Notes under the pieces: generated by a model | The model's input: only the letters and a program-made list of their open reading frames with translations | The model's database searches: none | What the model was told of the DNA's origin: nothing | NCBI GenBank assembly: GCA_008921705.1 | Contig: VFFE01007081.1 | Span: 921,011-985,010 of the forward strand | Direction of reading: 5' to 3' | From: Burhinus oedicnemus | Taxonomy: Eukaryota; Chordata; Aves; Charadriiformes; Burhinidae | DNA: 64,000 nucleotides | Part shown: in pieces, positions 12,601-27,600 of the stretch | Layout: each line of letters opens with the position of its first letter | Numbering within the stretch: position 1 is the stretch's first letter | Program-made: the position numbers and the translations under genes

Positions 12601-15600
12601 CTCAAAGCAATGTCAGGGAATCTTGCAGGCAAACACACTCCATGAGCCATTGGTTGTAGACTGTGCAATCAGACTGTGCAAGAGAAGTCTAGACCTTTAT
12701 TACAATGAACAGTGTAATAGAGAAAAACAGCTTTCAACAGAACTATATAGCAGAAAAAGCGCCGTCATAAGAAAAAATAATAATAATTGTGCTTTGAAAC
12801 TAGAAAGCGTTCTTAAAATATCATGTTAGAGACTCCATTTGCCATGGATTATTCATCTACTGAAGCAGAATGGTCTTTAGCTGCTTCTGTGAGCTCTCTG
12901 TAACCACCGCTGAACAAATGGGATTCCTGATTTTCTTATCAATGCATGCTAAGTGCTTTGTAAATGACTTGACCTAAATCCACAGAAGTACTGAGGTGCT
13001 CTGCTATGCAGAGATTTTTAGTTCTTAGTTGGTTACCCAGATACCATACAGAAGGCACATAAGGATTTTGCAGAAGCCAGCAAGGAAGAAATGCCAAAGA
13101 AAGGAGCAGAGCACAGGCCATGTTCTGAGAAGATACTTAAGTACCAAACTCTAGTGTGGAAAGAGGTGCTGCAGTCTTGCCAGCATTCTTATAGCTGAAT
13201 CTAAGGCAAGCTCAATCTTTATAGCAGGAAACACTGGTAGAAACAAACTCAGAAAAGTTACTAGTTCCATAATTTCTAAGGTACTGGACAGTTATACGGG
13301 AAAACATGACTTCAGATTCCCTCTTTGAATCAGGTACCATAAAGAAGGATTTGGAAAGAGATCCTCTGCTTCCTGCCTTGGAGGACAACCAGAACAAGTA
13401 AGTGGATGCTCTGTTAGTGGTTTCTCACACAGAGCTCAGTGGCGTGGAACTAAGATCCCCCAAGTGGCGTGTTCCTTTTCTGTTGTTTTTTGCCTTGATT
13501 TTGACAGAGGTATGTGCTGCTTGAGATAGGCTGTTTCAGAAGCTATAGATCCTTATTCTAGTCACATCTGATGTAAAAGAGTTCTGCTGGCTAATTATGT
13601 GCTGAGTGGTCAGGTGTTTCTTTTTATCAGTTTTAAATTTGCTGTGGTTTATGTTAGATACATTTTTTTTTTCTTGTGTCATTAGAACAGGTAGATAATA
13701 CACTCTTGTCAGTACTACTCAGTATTATGTACATTTATGCTTTGTTATTCCTCCATGCTCTAAACTGTTGCCTGTCACTGAATTTCTGAAGTTATTTTTA
13801 CGTTGTTAGGGCAACTGAACCATAGTATTTCATGCAAAGGACATCAAATTGGTTATACTGAGCGGCTTTGTACTAATTTTTTGTATTGGACATCCTGCTT
13901 CTAATGTGTCCTAGTGTTTTATTTACTTTCCTTGACTGTACTTGAGCAGAGATCTTAATTGATCTATCATAATCACAGACAGCTCCTGATCCTGAAGTGT
14001 TATCATTAACTGAGAACTATATAACCGAACTATATAACAGTTGATCGAACAGAAATTTGTTCTGAAAATTGGATGTAGCTGTTACTTGTACTCAAATCTG
14101 TGACTTATTGATAAAAGACTGCAAGATACAGCTGGGACCTCTTGGTGCCTATGGTGGTCTGTACTCTATTCACCTGGCTTGTCACCTCCACCTTTTGAAA
14201 CCAGATAACCATAAAGAATTTGGACTAGCTGACAACAGTCCCATCTGGAGCACAACCCAGAGTCAACAACCTTGAAAGAATCAGTCAGAGATCACTTCTC
14301 TTGGCTGAGATTGGCACCTGAAAATCACCAGAAAAGGCACTCCTCTTTCCAGGCCCTTGCTGTGACTATAGCTAGGTATCGATATATCATATTTCCACCT
14401 GTAAAACTGGATATAAAGCCCTCCTCTGCAAACTATTCTTGTTTCTATAGATTAAAAGTGCTCATTTAAGTGCTACATATTACAAGGTTTCTGCTTTGGC
14501 AGGCATCTCTTGAGATTAATCTTCAGTGCTTCAGTCTTAGGAATGTAAATTAAAAAAAAAAAAAATTTGAAGGATGCCTTTTAAAAGTCTAAGGGACCTC
14601 CAGTGTGGTAAAACATAAAAGTCTGGCAAATGAATGACTTCCAGGCCATCCAATCCCTTTATCAAGAGTGTTTTTCAAATAAGTGAAATAGTATTTTTTT
14701 TTTCCAAAACCGTCTTAAAAGCTTTTTGACAGCAGAACTTTGGCTCCATAGAATCAGCAACAGAGAATTTTTACTACAGCTGGATCTTGCCACTGAAAAT
14801 GGTGAGCTGAGCTTTTCTAGCATTGCTCTCACAGGCTACAGAGTCTTGACTTCTGCTACCATTGAAAGCAGCAGTGTCCACGCTATTATTTCTGAAGTCT
14901 GTAACTTCACCTTATTTTGCTTCTGTCTTTGAGCCATTTACTAATGATAGTTTGTGCAATAAAAACTATTCTTCTACCTGGAATGCAAAAATAGAAGGTT
15001 AAAAGAGTCCAAAATTCTAACACTGTGTATGGGCTTGCTATGAGCAGGATGGTTGGATTTCACGGGAATTCTTCCAAAAATACTTGAAAAAATATATCTT
15101 TGTTTTAGCTTTGCTAAGATTTAGTCACACAAGGTAAAATAAATCTGTTGTGATCAATATGAAACATTCAGTTGCCTTATCACTCTCTTTGTCATGAGTT
15201 TTTTGAATGCATCTTCGTTTTTTTTCTAACACCTGGCACTAATCCAGTACTCCGTTCTGCTTTTTATATTAAATTTCTGAGTATGTTGTCTGTTCAAATT
15301 TTTATATAGCAAAAAAGGTATAGTTGGTAGAAATGTATCAAAATAGCAAAAGTCTGAATTATGTTGATGAGAACTGAGCCAAACCTTTAAAGAAAGATAC
15401 TCAAATTTAGCTGGAATTTTAAAATGATAAATACCAAAATTCAGACAATATTTATAGGGCAACAAAAAGAATCAGGCTGAAAATACAGAGAACAAACTCA
15501 GAAAGTTTTTGAAACCACAATGCTTCTGTGCCACTACTTTCCATCAATTTTTCTTTGAAATAATGTCAAGGAAACACCACTGTGTACAATTTGGGCAACA

Positions 15601-18600
15601 GATTTGGCATGTAACGTTTTTCCCCTCCTTCTATAACCTGGAGAGCAAACCAAGAAGGAATATCTCACCTCTCATTAATACGCAGGCAAATAAAAATAAG
15701 AAAACACACAGACTTCTAGCTGAGAAGGCTAAATGTGAGGCTAGGTGACCATTCTCTCTTAGCCAATGTGTGCGCATTTGAAATAGGCTCATTCTTGACA
15801 AGTTACTTAAGTCTATTAGTAGTTCGTCTGACACCTACAGGATGTCAGCTATGTTTAGGAATAAGAGTATTATATTTGAAAGTAGTGATCCAAATTATAG
15901 ACTCCTTTAAAAATAGTATACCTATAAAGAATAATCAGTTGGTTTTCATCTTTTGTTTCTATCATCACTTTAATTTTCCACAGTCTGATCTTGCTTCTAC
16001 ACAGAAAGCACTCCGTGCTTTTTGAGGAAGAAATCCTACCCCAGTATGCAAAAGTCAAATGACAATAAAACCTGTTGTCATGGGCTTTGCAAGCGACTGT
16101 CATTGCAACCTAGATGCTTTGCAATTATTTGTTCTGCTCATTGTATCTGAACTGCATTCATGGCTTAAGTCTCTCCCCAAACATGAGAGCTGCGAGCATT
16201 TAGACTAGTGTATTTTTCTTCTGCAGAAAGTCCTTTAAGCCTTGGCTCCAGTGTCTAAGATAAGAATAATAGTGAGTTACTGTAAACAATACATACATAT
16301 TTTGGTTTTATTTTGTAATTGCTGCTGACTATACTATAATAAAGAGAAGATTGTATTGCCTTAGCTGCTTATTAGATCGTCTGATCATGACTCATTCTCT
16401 TCATTCCTCTTCTGAAGAATGGCGCTAGGTATGAAGAAAAAGAGCAAATCATTTTGCCACAGAGTTGCTGATACTTGGTCAAACATTCTCATATCCTTTC
16501 CAGATTCTTATGAACTTGAGTGTTGCCATGGTTTCTGCCGTGGGTTTCTAAGATATTCAGATGCTACTTTTAAAAAAAACATTTCAGTGATTAGAGTTTA
16601 AAAGAACTGCCTGATATAAATGAAGTCTTCAAAGGGGTCCTTTGCTTTTGAGTTCTGAAGAGATTAGGGAAAAAGTTAAGTAGCTTCCCAGCAGGGCATG
16701 TTTGGAGGAGAAGTTGAGCCATCTGTTTGTTCTCTGCCCTCTTTTTCCTAATATAAAAGCCTTTACTGGGGCCCAAAATTGTTTCTTCTGACTGCTCAAA
16801 CAATCCAAGGGAAGGGACACATTTTTCTTTACTGCTTCCTGGTATGTGGAAAGAGCCCAAAATTCTCATCTCCCTGTGACCCAATATTGGTATCCAATGA
16901 GGAATATGAGATTCCTCACTCCCATGTCTTCCTTCAGATTGCACTTCTGTACATATAGAGGAGTTCAGAGCATCCAGGGTAGTTGAAGGAGGAAAGAAGG
17001 ATAAAAGTTTCAGCTCTGAGCCTCATTCACTGACCTGCCAGATACTAGTTACCTAAATTTCATGTCCTGTTACTGAATCATTTCCCTTAATAGTGTGTTT
17101 TATGGGGTTTGAACGAAACTAAGCTTTACAGTGTAATGGTTGCAGACATTTCATGGAAAGAATGGATAGTCTTTAATGAAAGATTGGCAATACTCTCCAG
17201 GGAACAATGTGAAAATGATGAGCATCAAATAGATTTTTGTCTTCTGTTGGGGTATTGTTATGATCAAATTCACAGTTTATTTTTTAATCTTTAAAACATG
17301 CTATGGGTAATGTTGGTGACCATTTAAAACACCTAGAGGGAGCACTAAGACGGGATGAAGTGATGGCCTGTTGGCAGTTACTTAGCAACAAATGCCCGGC
17401 TGTGGAGATAAACAAATTCTTAATAGACTGAATCAAATAAAGACCAATCTCACAATCATTGCGTCTACAGAAAGTCTAGCGTATAAATACCTGATCGTAC
17501 TGCACCACCTAAATGTATCATACTGCAAATAAAATGGCTGGTTTGTTTAAACAGTTACAGATACCAATTCTCAGTCCTTTGATTCTCCAAAATGTGCTTT
17601 AAGCAAGCACATATTTTACTCCACAGTTGAAGTCAGAACAGATGCATAGACAGTAACTGTAGCTGAGCTGCTGAGTAGCAATTCATTAAATCAATCAGAA
17701 CTTAGCTTTCAATTTTGCATCTCAATCCTCAGGCAGAGATCCCGATACTGTGTCCTAAGTCCATGAAAACCTCTGTATTGATTTCTTAGGATGATAATAT
17801 AAAGCAGATCTTAAGCTTTGAAACTTAAGCAGGTTTAATAGAAATAAACAAATGAAACCTTAATGAAAATAGAAAAAGGATTTAGCTACAAAAATGTCAT
17901 CTTTGTATCCTGTGTCATAAGGAATGATGAGGATTGCAGAAAGAGTAAAAAATATTGTATATATCCTTAGGCAAAAAACTATCCAGAAACCCTGAAGAAG
18001 TCATCAGGGTGGTGGAATCCCTGGGGATTTTTTTTCCAAGCTTCCAAAGTACAGATGTGGAGACAGAAAAATCTGAAGCACTTTTATCTGTCAAGACTCC
18101 AACCAGATTTCTGCATAAAGCCCCAAAGTCATTGTGGAAGCAGTGCTGGCAATATTATTGAACTATTAAATGATTTTATCTGTTTCAGATACTCCCAATC
18201 AAATTACAGTGAGAAGATGTCTTATTTCCATCCTCAGATCTGCTCATCTAAGCAAAAGTGAAAAACTAATTATTTTTCCTTCCTTTTTTGGGTTTTGTTT
18301 TATTGTAAAGTAAAGTGACAGCATCAAAATGCTAAGCAAGATTAAAGGTGCATCTAGCTTTTGCAAGGGAGGGTTAGGAAAGAGAGTATTAAATCTTCAT
18401 CTGGAGGAAAGAATGACATAGAAAGAATGGTGTCTGAATTCTAAAAAAACTGCATAATGCATCAGTTATTTTCATGTGTCACAAAATTGTTATTGTCTGG
18501 TGATCCAGAATGACATGGGAAAGGAAGGTGGAGTAGCCATGCTGTTCTGAAACTAAATACCAATATTTCTGTAATTCTCTTGAGAAGACTCCCTTCAATG

Positions 18601-21600
18601 TTGCTGGGTTCCCTCTGTGAGGAATGGTCATAGATAGTTTACAGGTAGATGTATCTACTTTAAGAAGAAAATATTTGCTTCCTAGACTCCATTGACCATA
18701 TTGACAAGATCTTGCTTACAGAGTGGGTGAGCAGCTAAAGTGTATATGTCTACAGGCAAAATGACTATGTTTAAGTTGAGAGAGCACACTTCCAGTACCT
18801 TGTAGGCTAGTCTCCTGTCTCTCTATTAAATCTGAAGTCTCTGAAAAACTTAGCTTGCGATTTGTCTGCATTTTTTTTTCCTGTTGTGTTTGTCTACCCT
18901 GTCATTCCCTATTTCCTCTGTTGACATTATATCAATTATACCAGTATCCTTGGAGAAGCTGCTTAGAGGGTCAGGGGTGAATTATTGCCAGCTTCATAGT
19001 GGTTCCCTCATTTGGCAATTTATTCTTCCTTCTTCTCCTTTAGGGTTTAGCACTGGATCAAAAAGTCATCTGCCATTAAATTGGTGTTTAAAATACTGTT
19101 GCACAGTATGTTGCACAATGAAGCCATCCAGCTTGAGCATAAAATACCAGTAATGCTTTGCATTGTCCTTGTGTCTGTTAGCTTGTTTCAAAGAATTATC
19201 AATGAATTTTATTATTCAATTCTTGTAATAAAGGACTTTCTTTCCTTGTTACTAGCCTGAGTAAGGCTATTGCCTTACCCAAATACAGTATTTTAATGAA
19301 TTCAGATGTCTTTTTTCACTTATTCGTTTATATTTGGAGTCCAATTAAGTTGCAGTTCCTTGTGATTTTTCCAGAATCTTATTGAATCATCCTTTTTGAG
19401 AAGCAGGAGCATTGGTCTTCTCCAACTTAGTTTAGACATCTCAGTCATAGATAGCACTGTTTCTATGTCTTCCACATCATTAGTGTTAGTGTTGAGTGTA
19501 TTCCACTATGTCAAAGTGTATTGGAAAGTAATTTTCTGTCTTAGTGTGATAGTAAGCTAGGCAAGTCTTTCCATATCTCATTGCTGTTTTTTAAAAAAAA
19601 TATGCTTTTGTATTATTCTATTATTGTCCCAAAGCAGTCATGAATCTTATAGCAATTATTGCAATTATTATTTCATTATCTTTGGGAATGGCTTCAGAAC
19701 ATCTTTATCGTTCTTATTATTATTATTGTTATCGTCATTATTACTGAATGAAACTTCCATGCTTCTTTATAAATATTTAAAAGAGCAAATGCAGACTTAG
19801 AAGGAGAGGAAAAAAGATACAAAAAAATTAGTAGTAGTCCTTGAATATTTAAAATTGCTGCATATGTCATTCATATTTTGTCTGAAATAAGAAAAAAGTA
19901 GAAAAGGAAGAATTTTAACATGTCATTTTTTGCTTATAAGTTGTATTTAGATCAATGTTGACAAGGGCAAAGTTTCAAAATATGACAAGTGTTGAAGATG
20001 TTGGTACAGCTAGTATTCTGTTCTTCATTGTTCTTCATGCATGCAGTTAATGCAGATATAGCAGATTCTTTGAAACAACTGGAACTGATATAGGCATTCC
20101 TACTAATCCAAAGAAACCGATAAATGCTTCGCAGTTTTCAATTGCTTGTTAAGTATTGTTGAATACAGAATGAAGCATCATTTCAGTCTTCAAGAAAATG
20201 CTGGAGAAAAAAATCATACCATTAATGAAGGATCAAACATAATAGAGAGAGGCTGGAGGCCATTTACAGGTGACTGAGATGACAAAGATGGAAAAGCAAA
20301 GCAAGGTATCACTCCAGAGAACATATCTTCCTTCCAGTTAGAGTGGTAGAAGCTATATTTTCTATTTGCACAGCAGAAGGCACAGATGGTATTGAATTTT
20401 CACAGCTGTCTTCCAGTAAGAGTTTCTGATAGTGTGGATGAATGTAGTTATTGTCTAGATAGTAAGAAATCTTCATTTTTACCCACGTCTTTGTCCTTGT
20501 TATTGCTAACAATTATGTACTGGAATCACAGAAAAATGTTAATTGAGAGGTGCCTCTGGAAGCTATCTGGTCCAACTCCCTGCTCAAAGCAGGGCCAGCT
20601 TAGATCAGGTTGCTTAGGTCCTTGTCCATTTGAGTTTAAAGTATCTCCAAGCCCTGTAGTTCCCCAGATCCTTCTTCTTAGCATTTTGTAAGATGAGTGT
20701 GATGTTTGCCTTTTTCCAGTCATCAGAAACTTTACCCGATTGCCATAGTCTTTTGATTATGATTGACAGGAGCCTTGGAGTGACTCCAGTCAGCTCCCTC
20801 AGTACCTTTGCTCGCATCCCAACTAGTCCCATGGACCTGTGTGTGTCCAGTTGGGTTAAGTGCCTCCTAGCTGCCTTCCTCTACTGTAGATAATGCTTCA
20901 CTCCCACAAACACTGTTAGTAGACTAAAGGACTGGGAGGCCTGAGAGCCAAATTTGCCAACAAAATTCAAGACACAAAAAGGCATTGAGTATCTTGACCT
21001 TTCCTATATCCTTTGTCCCTAGGTTCCCTGCCCCATTAAGCAGTGGACATGCACTTTCCTTACTTAGTCTTCCTTTTGCTGCCAGTGTACTCATAGAAGC
21101 TTTTTTCATTGCCCTTAATGTCCTTTGATTATTTTGACTCCAGCTGAGCTTTTGCTTTTGTAATTTCATTGCTCTACACTTGAGCAATGTCTTTGTTTCC
21201 CCAAGTGACTTGCCCCTGCTTCCACCTTCTGGGAGGCAGGGTTTAATACTATTTTCAGGTGTCACTGGCTACACACCATTTTCCCATAGCCAGACACTTC
21301 TTTATGTAGTCTGTGTTTGTCTTTAGAATGTAGTCATAATAAAGTTGCAACTGTGTAGGAACAATGAATGAATATTGTGTACAACAACTGAAAAAGAGCA
21401 TATGTGAATTATGACACTGTGACCATTTTATCTGAAATGTCAAATGCTTTGCGCAATCTGCATGATTCTGTAAATCATAATCACAGTTCACTTTTTTTTC
21501 TCTGGAGTCACCAAAATCTCAAGAGAAAGCTACAATTCTGAAAGTTAAAATGTGAGTATGGTTTTATATGATATCACCGTTGATTTGTATATCAGTATAA

Positions 21601-24600
21601 ATATCCACATGATATGACATGCAATATATGGCCAGGAGTTAAAAAAAATGTGTTCTCAAATATAAAAAAAAATTGAAGCTTTCCCTTTCAAATTTCCTGA
21701 AGGTGTCAGTTTCTAAAGAGATTAAGCTTTTATTTTTAAAATAAATATTTCTTGGCACTAGTTTGTAAAAATAGCTCTCCAGCTGTAGCCCAAAACACTG
21801 TTATCTTCCTGATCTCCTGGACATATTTGTAGGAATTCTGCTGTTCTTCATTTAAAAAAAAAAAAAAAAAAAAAAAAGTCAGTCTCTACTGTAGTATGTC
21901 TAGCTTCTTAACAAACGTTCTAATGCTCTCATGCATGAGTTTTCTGATCCAAATACATTGAAGAAAAATGTTTTTCTTTCGTGTCATCTTCTTCATACGT
22001 TAGGAAGTTCTAATTGTTTAGGCTAGACTGTTGTGATGAATTTTCTTTGGCTTTAATTCATATAAAAACATCTATATCTTACAAGCAGACTGGCCTCTTC
22101 ACAAGTGAAGATGAGCATAAGAAAAAATGAAGATTTTGCAACAAGGAATGACAAATAGTGTCCCTAACAGAAAGCTATGCGTCACAATTTGACAAATCAT
22201 GGTGTAATAGAATGAAAAGACAAAAAACATTGTTAGGAAAATAGGACAAGAATGTAACCCTCTTATACCTGTAATGTACGAACTTTCCTGTCTAGCTCAT
22301 GCTGAAGTTAAGTGCACTGGACATAGTACAAATAATTTCTGTATAAATGTGAATGTTTAATAGCTGTTTTCCAATTAATGCCTTTACTACCAGTTGTCTT
22401 CATGTCTGCAGCACTGTTGATGCTACTTCACACTCAACTGAAGGCAGAGTTGGAACATATCTGAAATTTTATTTGTTAGGGAGCTGTGGACTTGGGTGCA
22501 GGAGTAGGAGCAAGCAGTGAAGGGCAGTGGTACTTTTAGCTGCCACTGCCACTCAATGTGTTGTAAGTCAAACTGGAGCCCCAGCANNNNNNNNNNNNNN
22601 NNNNNNNNNNNNNNNNNNNNNNNNNNNNNNNNNNNNTGGAGGAAAAGAAGGTTATCAGAAGTAGCCAACATGGATTCACCAAGGGGAAGTCATGTCTGAC
22701 TAATCTGATAGCCTTCTACGATGGCGTGACTGGATGAACTGATGAGGGGAGGGCAGTGGATGTTGTCTACCTTGACTTCAGCAAGGCTTTTGACACTGTC
22801 TCCCACAGCATCCTCATAGGCAAGCTTAGGAAGTGGGGGTTGGATGAGTGGACAAGTGGGGTGGATTGAAAACTGGCTGGCAGATAGAGCTCAGAGGGTT
22901 GTGATTAGTGGCACAGAGTCTAGTTGGAGGTCAGTGACAAGTGGCGTTCCCCAGGGGTCAGTACTGGGTCCAGTCCTGTTCAACATATTCATCAATGTCC
23001 TGGATGAAGGGATGGAGTGTACCATCAGCAAGTTTCCTGATGACGCAGTACTGGGAGGGGTGGCTGACACACCGGAAGGCTGTGTTGCCATTCAGCATGA
23101 CGTGGACAGGCTAGAGAGTTGGGCAAAGAGAAACCTCATGAAGTTCAACAAGGGCAAGTGTAAGGTACTGCACCTGGGGAGGAATAACCCCATGCACCAG
23201 TACAGGTTAGGGGCTGACCTGCTGGAAAGCAGCTCGGTGGAAAGGGACCTGGGAGTCCTGGTGGACAACAGGATGACCATGAGCCACCAATGTGCCCTTG
23301 TGGCCAAGAAGGCCAATGGCATCCTGGGGTGCATCAAGAGGTGTGTGGCAAGCAGGTCGCGGGAGGTTATCCTCCCCCTCTACTCTGCTGTGGTGAGGCT
23401 GCACTTGGAGTCCTGTGTCCAGTTCTGGGCTCCTCAGTTCAAGAAGGACAGGGAACTGCTGGAGAGGGTACAGCAGAGGGCTACAAAGATGATTAGTGGG
23501 CTGGAACGTTTTTCTTATGAGAAAAGGCTGAGGGACTTGGGTCTTTTTAGTCTGGAGAAGACTGAGGGGGGATCTCATCAATGCTCACAAATACTTAAAG
23601 GGCGGGTGCCAGGAGGATGGCACCAGTCTTTTTGCAGTGGTGCCCAGTGATAGGACAAGAGGTAATGGGCACAAACTTGAACATAGGAAGTTCCATCTAA
23701 ACATGAAGAGGAACTTCTTTCCTTTGAGGGTGGCAGAGCACTGGAACAGGCTGCCCAGAGAGGTGGTGGAGTCTCCGACTCTGGAGACATTCAAAACCCG
23801 CCTGGACGCCATCCTGTGCAACCTGATCTAGGTGACCCTGCTCTGGCAGGGGGGTTGGACTAGATGATCTCCAGAGGTCCCTTCCAACCCCTGTGATTCT
23901 GTGATTTAAATGCAGAACTGCAAGTATTATGAATAAATTGGGGGAATCTCAATTTACTTATGTAATTATTTAATTTGGTACTCTTTAAATCTCCTGGTAA
24001 AAACAATGATTTTTAAAAAAATTCTGAATATCTACATTGTAAGATATTTTTATTATGAAATACCAAAGCAGCTACAAGGTTTGCAAATGGGCGGCCTTTA
24101 GTTTGCGAATGTCTAACAAATGTTTGCCAAAAGTCTAACATTTGTATGTCACTACTGTTAAATATTGGTGTTCATTTAATTTTTTCTAGATAATTTAGTT
24201 ATGGAGTTAACTAATTTACTTTCTCCTAGATTCCTGTGGTTGTCAAAAATGAAACTTTATTTGACCTTTTTTCAGCAAATGAGCATATATTTTGTAGTGA
24301 GGTAGGTAGAAATACATTAATGTGCCTTTATAAAGATTTTTTACATGAAAAAGAGTGGTGGGAATAAAATGGTAAGAAATAAAATGGCAAGAAATCATCT
24401 AGGTTTGTGTAATTAGTGTTTACCTTTTTTAGAATTTGAAAAATTAAATCGATGATAAGAGATTTTCCAAAAATGATTTTTTTTTTTTTAAAGAAAAAAT
24501 ATACAGTCTATGAACTACAAAGATTATTACTGGATGATATCCTCTAAAGATAAGAGCAAATAAAAGCTGTATGAAAAATTATTTCTATTTTTCATTCAAG

Positions 24601-27600
24601 CTTTCCTGAAGTCATGTTCTTAGTGTGCTTGCATGTATGTGCAAATGTCTGTCACCCAGCCAGTCTTTTCCTTCTCTCCAGAGTTGAATAAATGTTTACT
24701 GAATTTCTGAAGATCAGGGGAAAATATAAAGCAGGTAGAACCAAGACATCTAAGTGCCTTACTGAATATAATAGTCTTCATAATTTCTATTTCGTTCAGT
24801 ACTTCAATGTAGAATTGAAATTCAGCACCAGAGAAACTGTATAGGAAGAAGCCACCAGGAAAACAGATGATGTAAATTTTGCTGTCCACAGAACCACTAA
24901 TTAATTTTAGGGCAAGTTTCTTGTAGTAAAAGCTTGTTTTCATTCTTGTTTATATAAATCACTGTAGCAGTCTGCTAATACTTGTGAAACTATAGCATAC
25001 ATCAGAAATCTGCATGTTGGAAAAACGCATGCACCAAAGCATGATTAGTTAAAGCTTCTATTTTAAATTTTTAAAATTATTAAATAATTTTAATGATTTA
25101 CGATAGTTTTTTACTGGGTGCAAATAACAAGTCTTAAAGCCAATACCAATTTTTAGCAGCTGTATCTAGTAATAGCCATTGAACAAGTGACAGTTCACAA
25201 CTCCTGTAATATAATTTATTTTGAAATCATATGTCCTCATTTTTCTTTGGTAAATGATGAACAGCATATTTTATGTTGTGCCTTTACTTAGTTTCATGAA
25301 GTTTTGTGTTATTGTAGATAGATATTATGACGATTTTAAGAAAAGTTGTACCAGTCAAATTAATTTTTTGTGTGAAACCATAGCTATACTTTTATGTCGC
25401 TTCTCCATATAAAATAGGATCTTTGTTATTCTTTGATCATAACTTGATCTATATTCTCTGATATAATTTGATTTCATTTTTCTAAAAGATGTAAGTTGAA
25501 ACATTTATTTTTTCTATTTTTCTCTGTTTTCAGCTGATGAGATGGATTGTAAGTGAAGTGTATGCAGTCTGGAGGGTATATAATGAAAACGCCTTAACTA
25601 ATGGAACATCCACACTTTTTTGGAAACCATGGGAACACATTTATGCCTTATGTAAAGCTACCAGGGGGCACATGCCACTGTACAATAGCTATGGAAAATA
25701 TGTAGTGAAACTTTATTGGATGGTGAGTGCAACTAGCATGGCAAATTTTAATGGTTAGTTTAAGTATTTATTATTATTGAAAACATATGTATTTGTAGGA
25801 GTAGAAGTGTTGACAAATTGTTGATGCATATTAATAAAAATGTCTTTTACAGTTCATGTGATTTTTGGACAACTTAGCACTTGATAAAACAGAGTTATTA
25901 CTTAAAAAGGCAATATTATATTTTCATAGACTATGTAGAATTTTGCAGATTTTTAAGGGATTTTTTTTTCCCTTGGCACTGCAACAAGGTACTACATTTG
26001 AGTTTAGTTGTTTGTTACACCATAGAAAGAGGATCCAATCATGACGGTTGCTAATGTTGCATATGTTAAAACTATCTATTGAAATAACTTTTCTGATACT
26101 TGTGACTTTTTTTTTTGTGTCAGACAGCAGTTTTCAATGTCATTCCTTAGCCTAAAGCACAATTTCAATACATTTGACAGAAAATTGGTTCATTCTGTAT
26201 CATATAGTGAGTGGTTAAAATAATGTTATTTTAAGAAATAATTAATTTTCACCATTTATAGTTCCTTTGAGCTGCATGTGATGCTTGACACCCTATTTTT
26301 ACAGGGTTTGATTTCTAAATCATGTTTCATTTTATAGTCCAACGGAAACTGTTTTTGATTTGGCACGTTTACAGAAATCTTCTTTCTTTTGTTTCTTTCT
26401 TACACCTTTTTGTTTTATGAAAGTATTTCTTGTTGATATTTTGGGGTTTTTTTTACCCTGTGTCTCAAAATGTCATGACCGTACTAAGTATCATATGTGT
26501 TCGTTACCTGAAGGGATATTCCTTTTCAGTACTTGAACTCTCAGTGTTGGTTGGCTTTTAGTCAATTAGAAGGTATGTTTCATTCCATTTTGCTAGAAAG
26601 AAAAAGAAGACGACTGATTGTGAAGTTTTCACTGCACTATGAACTGTATGATTTAAATTCTCACTCAGTAACTTACATCCCATTTTTGTTTCAGTCTTAC
26701 TTTCATCAGCTGATTTTTTTTTTGTGCGTGCATTAATTGTTTTGAGATAATAGGCAAAATATTTCTGTTCCTGTGTAGTGAATGATAGAATATGGAGGTT
26801 TGGTGCAAATGTTTAGTAGAGTCAGCTGCTCGAATTAAATATTTTCATATCAGTAGATCCAGGTAAGCTATGGACATATTCAGAGTGCCTGCTTGAGATA
26901 CCTGCTTTAGGCATCACCACACCAACTGTCAGGATACAGTCAAAAGAAAGAGCAACAAAAAGTGTAAGAATAAAACTCTTAAATTTGGGGAGAAAGAGGT
27001 TTTGTGAGGGCTGTGTTTGTGAAAAGCGCTGATGTGGTTAATGGAAGATGGGATGTAACAGTCCAGGTCAGAATATTCAAGGACAACACTCTTAAATGCA
27101 TAACAATAGGAGAAAGAAAAATATACCAGAGGAGAGGAAGAGAATATACGTATAATTTGGTGAAGAGTGAAGACATTGTGTTTTCCTAATAGTCCTCATG
27201 GCAAGTCTCCAGTTTACCATTATTTGAGATAATTAGTGTTGCTCTACAAAAGGAGAGGGCACAAACTTTCCATCTCACAATGTTTTTAAAATTTCCAAGT
27301 AAAGGAACTTGCACCACATCTGCAGCAGATGATGCTTTTGGAGAGGGACAGCAGCAGGTCAGTGCCTCAGATGGATAAGCTGGCCAAGCTTCGTGTTGGA
27401 AGTATGGGGAGGGCCTTGCAGTTGCATGCGGCATGTCACTTAGAAACACCTCAGTACCGAGTTCTTTCAGAAATTTCTACAGTTACAAATACAAAATAAT
27501 TACTCAAACACTTCCATGACCATTGGAAAATTGCTCATGTTCTATTTCTATGCTGGAAACCATTACTGTAGTGGTTATAGTATAAAAACTTTCTGTGAAT

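Noticed and set aside
16591..16944. 117-codon open frame on the - strand
   Set aside because: No domain or family recognised, and it is flanked by unique intronic DNA; treated as chance.
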